NCBI GenBank assembly: GCA_963922205.1 | Contig: CAWUHX010000362.1 | Span: forward strand, 211,874-275,873 | Length of the DNA stretch: 64,000 nucleotides | Reading direction: 5' to 3' | From: Romanomermis culicivorax | Lineage: Eukaryota; Nematoda; Enoplea; Mermithida; Mermithidae | Part shown: piece after piece, positions 10,660 to 21,044 of the stretch | Numbering within the stretch: the first letter of the stretch is position 1 | Layout: the number at the start of each line of letters is the position of its first letter | Notes under the pieces: model-generated | Told to the model about the DNA's origin: nothing | The model's input: the letters and a program-made list of their open reading frames with translations, nothing else | Databases searched by the model: none | Program-made: the position numbers and the translations under genes

Positions 10660-12135
10660 CCCAATACAGGGAAACGCACAACAGCGGAACTCACAACAGT
10701 GATTCTCAAAACAGGGACGTTTCAAAACAGCGATTTTTCAAAAGAGCGAATCTCAATACAGCGAATAGTAAAAAGTTCTATGCATTAGAGTAAATGCACA
10801 CATCATTTTTATAACAAATATGCAAATTAGGCATATTAAAATCGGTTTTTGCTAGTTGAGATAGTCTATTTTTAGTTGCATTGCGCCATCTAAGTTTTAT
10901 AGGCTTCTGTGCTGTAGGTGCGATCGTTGTGTCCCCTTACCCCGACCATCCCGTTACCCCGACTGTCCCTTTATCCCGACCATCCCTTTATCCCGACCAC
11001 CCCGTTACCCCGACTAATGCATTAAATTCCCGATATTCCGACCAATGCAAACTTCATGAAAGGCTCCTCTTTTATAATAATCCCGTTACCCCGAGTGTTG
11101 TTTTTTGCAAGTCTGTATTTACGTTGTAATTTGGGATTTACAGATTTACATACTTTAGTGCAAAACACAATTAATGAATTGATTATGAAAAATGATATTA
11201 CAGGTACTATCGGCTATTCGGCTATCTGCACTGTTTCAAGTTTTGTAAACTACCGTGGGAAAAATACTCGTGGGAAAATAATGTAGATCATTTTAAATTT
11301 TCTGACTTACGTTAGTTGTGTAATACTGCGCATTTAACGTTAGTCGGGGTAGCGGTGCGGTCGGGATAAAGGGACGGTCGGGATAAAAGGATTTTTTGTA
11401 TTTCACTTTTAACATTAGTCGGGGTAACGGGATGGTCGGGGTAACGGGATGGTTGGGGTAACGGGATGGTCGGGGTAACGGGATGGTCGGGATAGAGGGA
11501 TGGTCGGGGTGTCGACACTTAATCGGTGCGATATGTATGCGCGAACGAACCATTCCAAAATCGCAAAAAAATATCTGTCAGAAAAACATTTTTGCATACC
11601 TTTGAAAAAAACAAAAACAAAAAATTATCCTAAGCATTCCCGATTAAAATTGTTTTGTATGGAGCTTAATTGCAAAAAAATTAAATTAATGAAATAAATA
11701 AAACAAAATGAAATAAGCAAATAAAATGAAATGAATAAAATAATTAATAAAGGTTGAAAAAAACAAATAATAAAGAAACAAAAAGTAAAATAATCTAATA
11801 AAAACTAAGTAAAAAATATAACAGAACTACACAAGCTGAAAATTAAAAAAAACAAAAACAAAAAGTAGCTCAAAATAAGAATATAAAAGAGAATAAGTCA
11901 ATAAAGGAAAAAAGAAACAGAAAACATGCACGTAGATACGTTAACATTAAACAGACCAGAATAAAAAGCTGTAATGTTTCGCTATTTTGAGGATTTGTTC
12001 CGAGATGTCGCTGTTTTGAGACCTAGTTGTTTTTAGAATCGCTGTATTGAGACTCCGCTGTAATGAGAACCACCCTTTTGAGACTTCGCTGTTTTGAGAA
12101 ATCGCTGTTGTGTGTTTCGCTGTATTGGCGTGAAA
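10660..12135. mobile_element. inverted-repeat element with 'acagcgatt' minisatellite arms, copy 1
   Basis: The left arm (about 10665-10765) is built of words such as cacaacagcgg, ctcaatacagcga and ttcaaaacagcga. The right arm (about 11980-12130) carries the reverse complements (gctgttttgagaatcgctg). A second copy lies at 53755-54835 with the same arm words, the same inner block (tgagatagtctatttntagttg) and the same A-rich segment (aataaaataattaa). This copy is longer because a 600-base foldback sits inside it (10925-11524). No transposase frame is visible. Confidence 0.7.
10925..11524. mobile_element. nested foldback element with 'ccccgaccatcccgtta' arms
   Basis: The left arm (about 10935-11095) repeats ccccgaccatcccgtta with variants. 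The right arm (11335-11515) is its reverse complement in several units. GGTGCGAT occurs directly outside both ends (10917-10924 and 11525-11532), an 8-bp target duplication. The uninterrupted counterpart at about 54110 (gctgcagttgcagtaagtatgc) lacks the insert, which supports a real insertion event. The 230-base core has no recognisable gene. Confidence 0.75.
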
Positions 12136-12329
12136 CCTCATTTTTAACCAAAAAAGAGTTGGGCTGTCTTTAAAAAATTTCGACATTTTGCACGAAACTT
12201 CCCTCAAAAACACTCAAATTCTATGAATATCTAGACTTTTTAAACAATTTTAAAATGTTTAACGTACAGGAGTATACTTTTCAATAAATTTTGGGCAATT
12301 TATGACATTTTGTTATGTATTGGAAGTTT

Positions 12330-12610
12330 TCTGAATGTATAGTCTGTCTTTTTATAAAATGCTCCCAAATAGAAAAGTGATACAAATCAGTACTGTCGTC
12401 AAAATCGTTTAAATAGAGCTCTTACCGTAAAATTTTTCGCTCAAAAAATTCTTCATGGTGAGGTCAGTATGCTCAAAAATTTCCAGTCTTACACGATATA
12501 TTGTTTATCAGAAAATCGTGTAAATATGAAATACTACTTGCTTTCCACTTTCATTATTCAGAAGCATTTGAACAAAAACTGACTATAGTTGGAAATTTTC
12601 CAAAAAGTTG
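12330..12610 (+). repeat. dispersed repeat family B, copy 1
   Basis: Landmarks such as tctttttataaaatgctccca, gtactgtcgtcaaaatcgttt, ttgtttatcagaaaat and actacttgctttccact recur inverted at 41455-41705. A more diverged copy is seen in the same orientation at about 36605-37020. Confidence 0.6.
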
Positions 12611-12640
12611 CAATTCTGAGGCATTAGGCCAAAAATTCTG

Positions 12641-13917
12641 GGGCCGGTTTCATCAAACAGACTTAAGCTCTAGCTGAGCTGCACCTTAAGCTGTGGCTTA
12701 ACTCTATATGTTATACCATTGTCGTTAAGCTGCAGCTCAGCTGCTCAACAGTTCAAAAAACTTTAGCTGTTCAACCATCTGTTTCTCCTCAACCTCCTTC
12801 TGTGAGCGCTGCACCACAATCTCAAGTTACAGCACAGCCTGAACCGTCCACTTCTACAGCTCAATCAACTTCACCTGCAAAATCTCAGCAACCTTTTCGC
12901 ATACCGAAGGTCGCTGCAACCACAGTAGTCGCAAAACCTTCACTTTCCACATCTGCTACTCCAATTTCTGGTCCTATGCTCACACGCGAAGACCTAGCTG
13001 AAGCATTAGCTCAGATCCAAGCAGGAACTAAAGTTGTCACCGATAACCTCATCCTTGACATCTCCAGTAAACGTGTTACGGATGACCTTCACTATTTCCG
13101 TAGTCAACTAAAGAAAGGAAAGATTGATCCACAGGACAAATCTGGTAAATCTCATAAACCTAGGGCAAGGTCTTCTCTGGCTGCTCAAAATGGTGCTGAG
13201 GCTCGGAAGATTAAACCGGCACCTCAGACACAGTCCACTTCTGGTCAACAATATGATACTCACCGTTCTTGTGTCATGCCTCACTGTTTCTCACAACCTC
13301 AGGCCTCCGCCAAACCTGTAACTAAGTCGCACCCAAGGAAACAATCTATTCCTTAGGTTCCTATAGAAAATCTTCCATCTCTTTTCCGCCTGGTTTCAGT
13401 GCACCACAACAGCCTCCCGCTGCTGTTGCGCCCATCTACCAGCCTTACGTTCAACAACAGTATCATCTGGCTGTTGTTCCTCAGTATCAGTATCCTGCTC
13501 AACTTGCACCTCCTCCACCGGCTTATGCCACACCACAGTCCACTGTTGTGTATCAGGTACCACTGGCTAGGTACCCTGTTCCTTTTCAGACACCCATTGA
13601 TCAGTTTTAGCAACAGTGCCAGCTAATCGCTGCAGCTGCGGCTCAATCTCTTCTGCCTCCACTATCTGTTCAGCAAGCTCCAGTAGTTCCACAATCAACA
13701 TCGTCTACTGCAATGAGTGCAGCTACTCAGATTCCTTTTTCTAGTGTAATGTCCACTACTGCAACAACATCCACTTCTGTACCCTCCACGTCTGCTTCTA
13801 CATCACAATCTACTACTTCATCGGCTCAACCAGCCAATCAGCCTGCAATCAGCCAGCTGAGCTGCAGCTTAAGCTGCAGCTCAGCTGGAGCCTAAGTCTC
13901 TTTGATGAAACCGACCC
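12641..13917. mobile_element. TIR element carrying a captured-looking coding fragment
   Basis: The left end is gggccggtttcatcaaacag and the inverted right end is gggtcggtttcatcaaagag. Both continue into aagctnnagctgagctgca-type sequence, giving imperfect inverted repeats of about 80-100 bases. CTG is present outside both ends (12638-12640 and 13918-13920), compatible with a 3-bp duplication as in PIF/Harbinger, although CTG is not the usual TWA. The interior (about 12780-13850) is much richer in C than its surroundings and is mostly open in one frame. Confidence 0.7.
12802..13850 (+). pseudogene. Ser/Thr/Gln/Pro-rich coding fragment inside TIR element
   Basis: The first open stretch (12802-13356, 184 codons) is Ser/Thr/Gln/Pro-rich. 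It has one ordered-looking patch around residues 59-110 (MLTREDLAEALAQIQAG ... DDLHYFRSQLKKGK). After the stop at 13356 another frame continues with strings such as [20 protein letters not shown] and [10 protein letters not shown]. It is interrupted by a TAG near 13609 and then resumes as Ser/Thr-rich sequence. Composition and codon bias look like real protein-coding DNA rather than transposon filler. No transposase motif is present. The likeliest reading is a host gene fragment trapped between terminal repeats. A non-conserved element protein is the alternative. I do not recognise the parent gene. Confidence 0.45.
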
Positions 13918-14234
13918 CTGGTTTTTGGCTAGGGTTTTACGCGGCATCAGGAATACCAGCAAAAATATGTAAGCATAGTCGCAGACTAAGATAAGTCAGT
14001 TATTTCCTTAGTTCTGCCGTCTAATCTTTGAGTCTTTATGTCCTGCATCCTAGTGCCATGCCTAATAAAGTCTGAATTTACTCAGCCAGATTTAGCAACC
14101 AGTAGGAAGTTCTACGGTTGAAGGTTACATGATTTTAAGGACAATAATAGCCTCTGCCTTCACAAGCTCCAAAAAACTGGTTACAAATACAATTGATTCT
14201 TCAAATGATGAATTAAAAAAAAAAATCGTATTGA

Positions 14235-14525
14235 ACAGCAAAAGATGCTCACTTACCTAAAATAATCAAATGGAAATTCACGCAATTAATAATCATTAAA
14301 AAAAAGTTCCAACTATACTTACTGTATAGATGATGAGTTGTTTACGGTTGGATCATAGTGGAATAATCAATCTGCATTTGCCGTTGTATTTTCGATGTAG
14401 GTTAGCACGTCACCATAATTTAGGACTAACGGCATTTGCTTCCGTTTTTCTCTTGAATTGACCCAGATTTTTGGGATGAGACAATAAATAAACATCACCT
14501 TGCACAAATATACTATTCAATTTAC
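14235..14525 (+). repeat. dispersed repeat family C, copy 1
   Basis: Shares ordered phrases with 33410-33700 in the same orientation: ataatcaaatggaa, tattttcgatntaggtt, ataatttaggactaac, gcttccgtttttctctt, gagatgagac. No coding potential is seen. Confidence 0.6.
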
Positions 14526-14529
14526 TATT

Positions 14530-15250
14530 AAAATAAATCAATAATGATTACGTTGCCCAATTCCACCAAAGATTAATGATAAGTTAACTACTAACAATCT
14601 AAAGTAACTAGCATTAAAACATAGCAAAATTGTTATGATTTGATTAAATTTCTGACCCTAACTTTTTGCTTGCAGGACACGGTTTATTAGAAATTTTCCA
14701 GCAAAAAGTTTTCCTAGATGCAGAAATACCACGAAACAGGGTAAGGAGGCCGCGGGACCGATGATGATCGATCAAAGTTGAACGAATGTTTTGAAAAAAT
14801 CAAATAATTTTTTTATACCAATACATATGACGGGTTCAATAAATCTAAATGACACATCCTGTGTATTTGACATTCAAACAAATCTAATCTTTTTTCGCTT
14901 CTCCATGCGGGGTCTATTGGACAATGGCTGGCATAAATATTATTATTAAATATAGCAACTCTTCATAAAATGATAGGATATTAAAAAATGACCAAAATTT
15001 GACCTGTCCTCAGAATGCTTGAAAATGAACTTTTTTGAATTTTTTACTCGGAAAATTCTAAAAGATTAGCTTAATGCGCACAAATTTTTTGTTCTATGCG
15101 AAATACGACTTAATAGAAAATCTTTAAAGTATGAAATAATTGTCTTTCAATATTTGAAAGCATTTCGAGAAAAATAGAATACAGTTGAAGTTTTGCCATT
15201 CATGACTTGAAAATATATTTTGACGACGCTATCACATCTTGTCAAAATAC
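14530..15250. other. non-coding interval
   Basis: AT-rich, with no gene supported. A short GC-rich patch at 14735-14765 is not explained. Confidence 0.4.
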
Positions 15251-15374
15251 TGACTTTTTTGAGATTGATATCCGTGTTTGGCGCCGTGGCTGACGCCGCC
15301 AGCATTTTCGGCAATACGCCCGTGGTTGTTGTGAAAACTAGGATGCAGGTTTGTTGTTTATTTTTTAAATTTTT

Positions 15375-16335
15375 TTCGTAAATTAATAACATGAAAAATA
15401 AAATTAAAAAAATAATATAAAGAAATAATTAAAAAAACATAAAATACCCACAAGAAATAAAAAAATGATTTAAAAAAAAGAAAAATAAAAGAAAATCGTG
15501 AAAAACACAGAAAAATAAATTGAAAAATAATTTAAAAAAATTAAAATAAAATCATAAAATAAACACACAAAAAATTACTTAAAGAATACATTAAAAAAAT
15601 AAAACATAAGAACAAAAAAAATGAATTTAAAAAATCATAAAATAAACACAAAAAATAAAAAAATAAAATAAAAAAGACTATAATCATAAAATAAACACAA
15701 AAAATAAAAAATAAAATAAAAAAGACTATAATCATAAAATAAACACAAAAAGATAAATTAAAAAATTAAAAATAAAATAAAATAAAATCATAAAATGAAC
15801 ACAAAAAATAAATTAAAAAAATAATTAAACATTAAGTAAAATAAATGCATGAAATAAACACAAAAAAATTGATAAAAAGAATAAAAATGAATAAAATCAT
15901 AAAATAAACACAAAAAGTAAATAAAAAAAGAAAAATATTAAAAAATAAGAGGAAATAGAATCATAAAATGAAAAGACAAAAAAATAAATTGAAAAAAATA
16001 AAAAAATTAATTGAAAAAAATAAAAAAATTAAAAATCATAAAATCATAAAATAAACACAAAAAAATAAACAATGAAATAAAATAAAATCAAATCAAATCA
16101 TAAAATAGACACAAAAAAAATTAAAAAATAATGAAAATAAAGTAAAATAAATTCATGAAATAAACACAAAAAATTAATTAAAAAATGAGAAAGAATAAAA
16201 TGATAAAATAAACACAAAAAATAAATTGAAAAATAAGAAAAATAATAAAAAATAAGATGAAATAAAATCATAAAATAAAAACAAAAAAAAATAAAAAAGA
16301 TAATAATAAATAAATAAAAAAACTAAAAAATTGAA
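15375..16335. repeat. A-rich intronic satellite
   Basis: About fifteen degenerate units built on ataaaatcataaaataaaca followed by caaaaaataaa. No gene. Open frames on either strand are Phe/Lys-rich artefacts. Confidence 0.8.
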
Positions 16336-16429
16336 TATCAATTCAATTGTCTATGACAGGGCCTGCAAGCTTCTAAATAGAAGAACGCCTTCGATTGTGC
16401 TTATAGAATTTGAAAATACTAAGGCTTCA

Positions 16430-17310
16430 AAGGGTTAGTTTGTTAGGCTGCTGTGGGGTCAACACTATGCAACAGTTCTAACCACAGGCTAACAACAACA
16501 ACAAACACCAAACTCTCCCAGACGTTTCACCAGATACTCGCCAGAACTTTCACCAAACCTCAGGCAGAACACCTTGGCACGTACCTCAGGAGTTCCTACC
16601 CAAGTCTCCACTCCTATACTTAAAGACTCCTTCCACTACGCTCACAAAACAAAACAGCTTACTGGTCCAAGTTGTATTGGGTGACGAAGGGCGATGCCAA
16701 TAATAAATAATATACAAAAATATTATAAATAAGACGACCACGGCGACGCTCCATAAACTAGTCTTTTTTAACAATAACAAAAAGACAGAAAACTCGCGAA
16801 ACAGTGGCAGAAATAACCTATGCAAATTTATCTTTCTTTCTCGCCACTTTTCGCCGCGTCCAACCGCCTGCGCACCGACGCCGGAAGCTGAACACGTGCA
16901 CCTGAGCCCACCTCAACATCCCTCGGCCCTCAAAACCGACCAACGGGAGGTGAAAACCTTTCTGCAGCCTGAGTCTCATACTGAGGCCCCGACTGCATAA
17001 CAGTTTTCCCCTCGGAAAACAAATTTTTGGGGCTACCCCCTCCAAGATGTGATCTAGCCCCTACCAGGTCCTTCAGGTGACGGCGACCTTGACCAATCCA
17101 TTCGGCAGGGCACTCCCTTTCGGGCTACCGGAAACGATCACGAACGTAGTTCGGCCTGGACTTTGACGTCGATCTGTGCCTAGATCCGGGGCGTCGCCAT
17201 TCCTCTTCTCCCATTTCCTGGTTTTTACAACCTCGGTGATGAGGTGACCCAGGTGCGCTTCCTCCCCGGTCGGCCGCTCGCCACATCGCTCCGTCCAATA
17301 CAAATCTACT
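16430..17310. other. GC-rich island inside the carrier intron, unidentified
   Basis: This island is far richer in G and C than the DNA on both sides (for example 16855-17060 and 17080-17300) and lies between an A-rich satellite and an exon. It contains short frames but no frame I can match to a family. Composition points to an inserted element or a fragment of one. I saw no paired terminal repeats. Confidence 0.35.
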
Positions 17311-17658
17311 CAGTAAAAAATATTTTCTATAAAATACTTCAGATTTATGAAATAAATTTATAAACGCAAAATAAAATTTCACGTCTTCATCTTTTTCAGG
17401 CCCTGAAAGTAAACGAGAAAAAATACGAGGGCTATATACACGCCCGAAATAAGATGGACGGAAAGACGAATTTCGCCGGGCAACTTTTGGGCACCGGTAA
17501 CGAGAAAAGATTTTAAAATTTTAAAGCAACAATAAAACGAGATAATATATTTTTTTTGTATTTTGTATTTTATTTTTGTTTTTGTGTTTTTATATTTTTG
17601 AAATAAAATTTGTACGAAATAACGAATTTTGGTCCAAAAAGTAAGCGGCTATATGAAA

Positions 17659-18430
17659 TTATTGTTGCCCGCCGCCACCATAACCGCCGTATTGGAAGCT
17701 ACCACGGCGAGGGTAGGGACCACCCCGAGCTCCACGACCCCTGAGGAATCCCCCAAAAACTCCTCGAGGTTGGGCCACACGAGGGGGTCCGCCCATCGCC
17801 TGTCCTCTATAGGGTTGCGGATTAACCATCTTAAAGGGTCTACCTTGACGCTGTCCCTGACCCCAGCCCCGGCCATATCCCCCTCCAGTTCCCCTCTGGT
17901 ACGAGCCCTGAGTGGAACTTACGGAAGATACTCCTGAAGCTGAGGTAGTGGACCTACCTTGACTTTGTTGATTCGCATACGGTAATTTGAATACTCCAGG
18001 CTGGTGCCAACCCTGCGAGTGAGACGATTGTCGCGAGTGCTGGCTCCTAGTCCTGGATGCATCCCTAGGTTGTCTCTCTGTTAACATTGGAATCTTGAAG
18101 GGTTGCCCCTCCTCATCCTCTGCCTTCTGGAATTTACCAGAAAATTTCTGAACCATGTCCGACAACCTTCTCTTTGCTGCCATATCTACTGCAGTTTGTT
18201 GGTGTTCCTGCATTCCGTTGGCGTACGCTTCCCTGAATGCAGTACTACCTTCTCCCCGCAGGTAGATAGAATAATACCTTTCCGTAACAAATGATTTGGC
18301 CCGTGCATCAATTGCACCAATATGTCTCGGGCCCAACTGCTGTTGTTCTAATTTTAGCAACACCATGGTACATAAGTATCTCACGGCTGCCATCACTATT
18401 TCCGCATCAAAATGATGAAACCAATTTGGC
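17659..18430 (-). CDS. RGG/Gly-rich protein, unrecognised, probably truncated
   Basis: The minus-strand frame runs to 18483, but its first residues are only the complement of the adjoining tRNA-like unit. A plausible internal Met lies at about 18432 (MPNWFHHFDAE). The first 100 residues are mixed and probably helical (MAAVRYLCTMVLLKLEQQQL, then GAIDARAKSFVTERYYSIYL). Residues from about 170 onward are rich in Gly, Arg, Gln and Ser, with RGR, RGG and YGRG motifs ending GGYGGGGQQ. Such tails often bind RNA. GC content is far above the flanks, so transfer by or membership of a mobile element is likely. A gag- or nucleocapsid-like protein or a host RNA-binding protein are both possible; I cannot decide. 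Confidence 0.45.
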
Positions 18431-18446
18431 ATGATGAAACCAATTT

Positions 18447-18512
18447 GGCTCAGTTGGTTAGAGCGTGCGGACGGTAGCCGCAAGGTCCTGGGTTCAAGTC
18501 CCAGACTGAGCC
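18447..18512 (+). other. tRNA-like unit 1 (SINE head)
   Basis: Contains a D-arm-like block (gctcagttggttagagc), an anticodon-arm-like hairpin (tgcgg/ccgca) and a B-box-like ggttcaagtcc. The 5' acceptor strand typical of a tRNA is missing. Instead ggctcag and ctgagcc can pair at the ends. A 17-base direct duplication (gatgaaaccaatttggc) lies just upstream. I read it as a tRNA-derived repeat rather than a working tRNA. Confidence 0.55.
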
Positions 18513-18667
18513 TAACTTTTACTGAAGCCCCGAGTGGCGGGAAAAGGTTGCCTCAACACTGGTGGCCCTTGACGGTCCGTCAAACTCGACGGCGGAGGGA
18601 TGTTGAGAGTGGCCAAAGCAGCCACCTCAACTACGAATTGTTGCAGAAAGAGAGCGCCTTTCCCGCT

Positions 18668-18741
18668 GCTTGGGTAGCTCAGTTGGTTAGAGCGTGCGGA
18701 CGGTAGCCGCAAGGTCCTGGGTTCAAGTCCTAGACCGAGCC
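18668..18741 (+). tRNA. tRNA-like gene or tRNA-derived SINE head, unit 2
   Basis: Folds as a near-normal tRNA of 74 nt. Acceptor strands gcttggg and accgagc pair at six of seven positions; D arm gctc/gagc; anticodon arm tgcgg/ccgca with loop acggtag; T arm ctggg/cctag around ttcaagt. The loop would give anticodon GGT, but position 33 is C where T is almost universal. Downstream the same 50-base tail as unit 1 follows (taacttttactgaagcccc). The tail and the repeat 220 bases upstream favour a tRNA-derived SINE. A functional tRNA is less likely. Confidence 0.4.
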
Positions 18742-18919
18742 TAACTTTTACTGAAGCCCCGAGTGGCGGGAAAAGGTTGCCTCAACAAGTTGAAATTTTT
18801 TTTACATACTCATAATGTAACATTTGCAAGTTTAAATTCTGGAACTATAGTCTGTCCTTTTTTCAAATGCAACTTGAGTTGAAAGCAAGCAGGTTTTGGA
18901 TGGAATTCTGGTAATGTAC

Positions 18920-19900
18920 TGCAGTAAAAAAAAAATTTTTTTTCAATTTTTTTTAAATATTACAATTAAAAAAATTTTTAGTAAAATTTTAAATTGGAAA
19001 AATTTTGCTAGAATTTTCAAATGTTTTTTTCAAACATGAACTAATAGTCTCTTTTTGTAAAAAAAATTAGGAAAATTTGGTAAAATTTTCAAATGTTTTT
19101 TTTCAAACATAAACTACAGTCTGTTTTTTTTGTCAAAAAAGAAATTTTTTAAATTTGGTAGAATTTCCAAATTTTTTCTCAAAAAGTAAACTATAGTCTA
19201 TTTTTTGTAAAAAAAATTTAGTAAATTTTCAGATTTTTGTTCAAAAACAAACTATAGTCTAATTTTAAAAAATTTGTGAATTTTCATTTTTTTGTTTAAA
19301 AATTGAAGAGAATTCAGTAGAATTTTCAAATTTTTGTTGAAAAAACTATAGTCAAAATTTTTTGCAGAAAATTTGTTAGAATTTTCGATTTTTAAAATTT
19401 TTGTCAAAAAAATAAACTAAAGTCTAAATTTTTTTTGTAAAAAAAATTTGGTAGAATTTTCAAAATCTAATTTAAAAAAATAAACCAAAGTTTATAAATT
19501 TGTAAAAAATCGGAAACGAATTTTACACTTTTTATATCCAATAATTGTAAAGCTAATTAAAATTATTGAAAAATTGATAAGGAAATTTATACTTTTTTCA
19601 GCCAAATTATTGTAAATTAATTAAAATTTGTTAGAGAATTTTGCACTTTCTTGTAAACTAATTGAAATTTGTAAAAATTAAAAACGGATTTTACACTTTT
19701 TTGTACCAAAATAATTGTGGACTAATTAGAATTTATAAAAATTGAATATAAATTCTACAATCTTTTTAGAAAAATTATGGTAAACTAATTGAAGCTTTTT
19801 AAAAATTGAAAATTTTAGTTTTACATTTTTTTGGAGCAGAATTATTGTAAATTAATTAAAATTTAGAAAAAATTGGAAATGTATTTTTCACATTTTAGCC
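18920..19900. repeat. two successive AT-rich tandem arrays
   Basis: From about 18920 to 19500 a roughly 60-base unit recurs with the core aaactatagtct and ggtagaattttcaaatttttt. From about 19510 to 19900 a roughly 70-base unit recurs with ttgtaaactaattaaaattt and attttacacttttt. Units are diverged. No gene is seen. Confidence 0.65.
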
Positions 19901-19989
19901 GAATTCTTATCAGAGTTTTGAAAAATCTCATTGCTACAGTAAATTAAAGCGTTCTTTCGAAATACACTGCCTAGATATTGAACTTGCTT

Positions 19990-20760
19990 TCAATTCTTCC
20001 AAATAGCCGATTAGAAAATTTTTTTGCTTCTATTTGTGCTTTTTCTGCTTTTTATTTTTATTTTTTAGCTTTATTTTTTACTTTCATTCTCTTTTTTTAC
20101 TTTCTGCTTTTTGCTTTCTTCTCCATTTTTTTCATTTTTAGTTTTACTCGATTTTCTATTTTTTTTTACTTTTTTCTCTTTTGTTTTTCTTCAATGTTTT
20201 CTTTTCTCTTTTTTTGGTTTCCAATTCTTGTTTTTTGTCATTTTTTGCTTTTCCTGCTGTTCTGATTTTTTTTCGATTTTTTCCGTTTCTAGCTTTTTTT
20301 GTCTTGCTCTATCTTCTATTTTTTTCTTTTTTTGGTTCCATTTTCTCGTTAGTTTTCCTGAATTTTTTGATCCTTGTTTTTCTCTTATTTTGCTTTTTTC
20401 TGCTTTTCGCTTTTTTCAATTTTCTCCTTTTTTTAGTATTTTGTCATTTTTTTCTTCTTTTTTGTTTTTTCTTGATTTTCGATTCTTGTTTTTTGTCATT
20501 TTTTGCTTTTCCTGCCGTTCTACTTTTTTCATGATTTTTTCCTTTTTTTACTTTTTTGTTTTGCTCTATTTTCTATTTTAATCTTTCTTCAGTTTCATTT
20601 TCGTTGTTGTTTTTTCCCGGATTTTCGGATTTATTGTTTTGGTTTTTTTGGTTTTTTTCTACTGTTCACTTTTTTGATTTTCTCCTTTTTTAGTTTTTTC
20701 TCTTTTGTTTTTTAACAAATTTTTTTTGTTTTTTCTTGGATTCACCAAAAAAGATTTGCC
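19990..20760. repeat. pyrimidine-rich tract
   Basis: The plus strand is almost purely T and C, with recurring words ttttttgctttttct and gattttcgattcttg. Phe-rich frames across it are composition artefacts. It lies just downstream of the Ly6-like gene on the minus strand and resembles that gene's intron. Confidence 0.7.
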
Positions 20761-20767
20761 AAAAACG

Positions 20768-21012
20768 CATTTATAAAAAAAATATCTGGCTACAGTAATT
20801 ACCTTGAATGGTCCACTATAGCCCATTCGGTCCAAACCTGTGGGCAACATCCACTATTGCCAAAAACCGAGAAAGTATCCAATTGATGGAAACAGGTCAC
20901 AACATATTTTACGCATTTATCAAAAAAGTATCTGGCTACAGTAATTGCCATGAATGGTCCACTATAGCCCATCCAGTCCAAACCTACGGGCAACATCCAC
21001 TATTGCCGAAAA
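20768..21012. repeat. tandem duplication of about 145 bases
   Basis: Two copies of atctggctacagtaattnccntgaatggtccactatagcccat and caacatccactattgcc lie at about 20788-20866 and 20932-21008. They sit immediately 3' of the Ly6-like gene's stop codon (21045, minus strand) and may be part of its 3' untranslated region. Confidence 0.75.
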
Positions 21013-21044
21013 CAGCAAAAAGAACCCAAATCAATTCAATCACA

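Larger units (their letters stand above)
15264..17496 (+). pseudogene. mitochondrial citrate-carrier (SLC25A1-like) fragment, two exons
   Basis: Exon 15264-15348 follows ttttttgag and ends ATGCAG|gtttg. It reads VFGAVADAASIFGNTPVVVV and then KTRMQ. This closely matches the third-repeat segment of the tricarboxylate carrier, typically VFGAIAGAASVFGNTPxDVVKTRMQ. In this carrier family P-x-[DE]-x-x-[KR] is a salt-bridge signature; here the acidic residue is Val (gtt instead of gat), so the motif is broken. A possible next exon, 17400-17496, has a strong acceptor (ctttttcag) and encodes ALKVNEKKYEGYIHA and then diverged sequence. The intron holds an A-rich satellite and a GC-rich insertion. Upstream exons for repeats one and two were not found. 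It is most likely a dead or partial duplicate. Confidence 0.6.
18447..18790 (+). repeat. tandem tRNA-derived repeat
   Basis: Two units about 221 bases apart share the tRNA-like head and a tail ending gaaaaggttgcctcaaca. Unit 1 carries an additional spacer (18558-18667) with an imperfect inverted repeat (gacggtccgtcaaactcgacgg). Confidence 0.6.

Noticed and set aside
10881..11597. Pro/Tyr-rich frames (YPDHPVTPT and similar)
   Set aside because: These are translations of the minisatellite arms of the nested foldback, open on several frames and both strands.
16586..17045. Possible LTR or non-LTR retroelement in the GC-rich island
   Set aside because: No paired terminal repeats, primer-binding site or reverse transcriptase motif could be seen.
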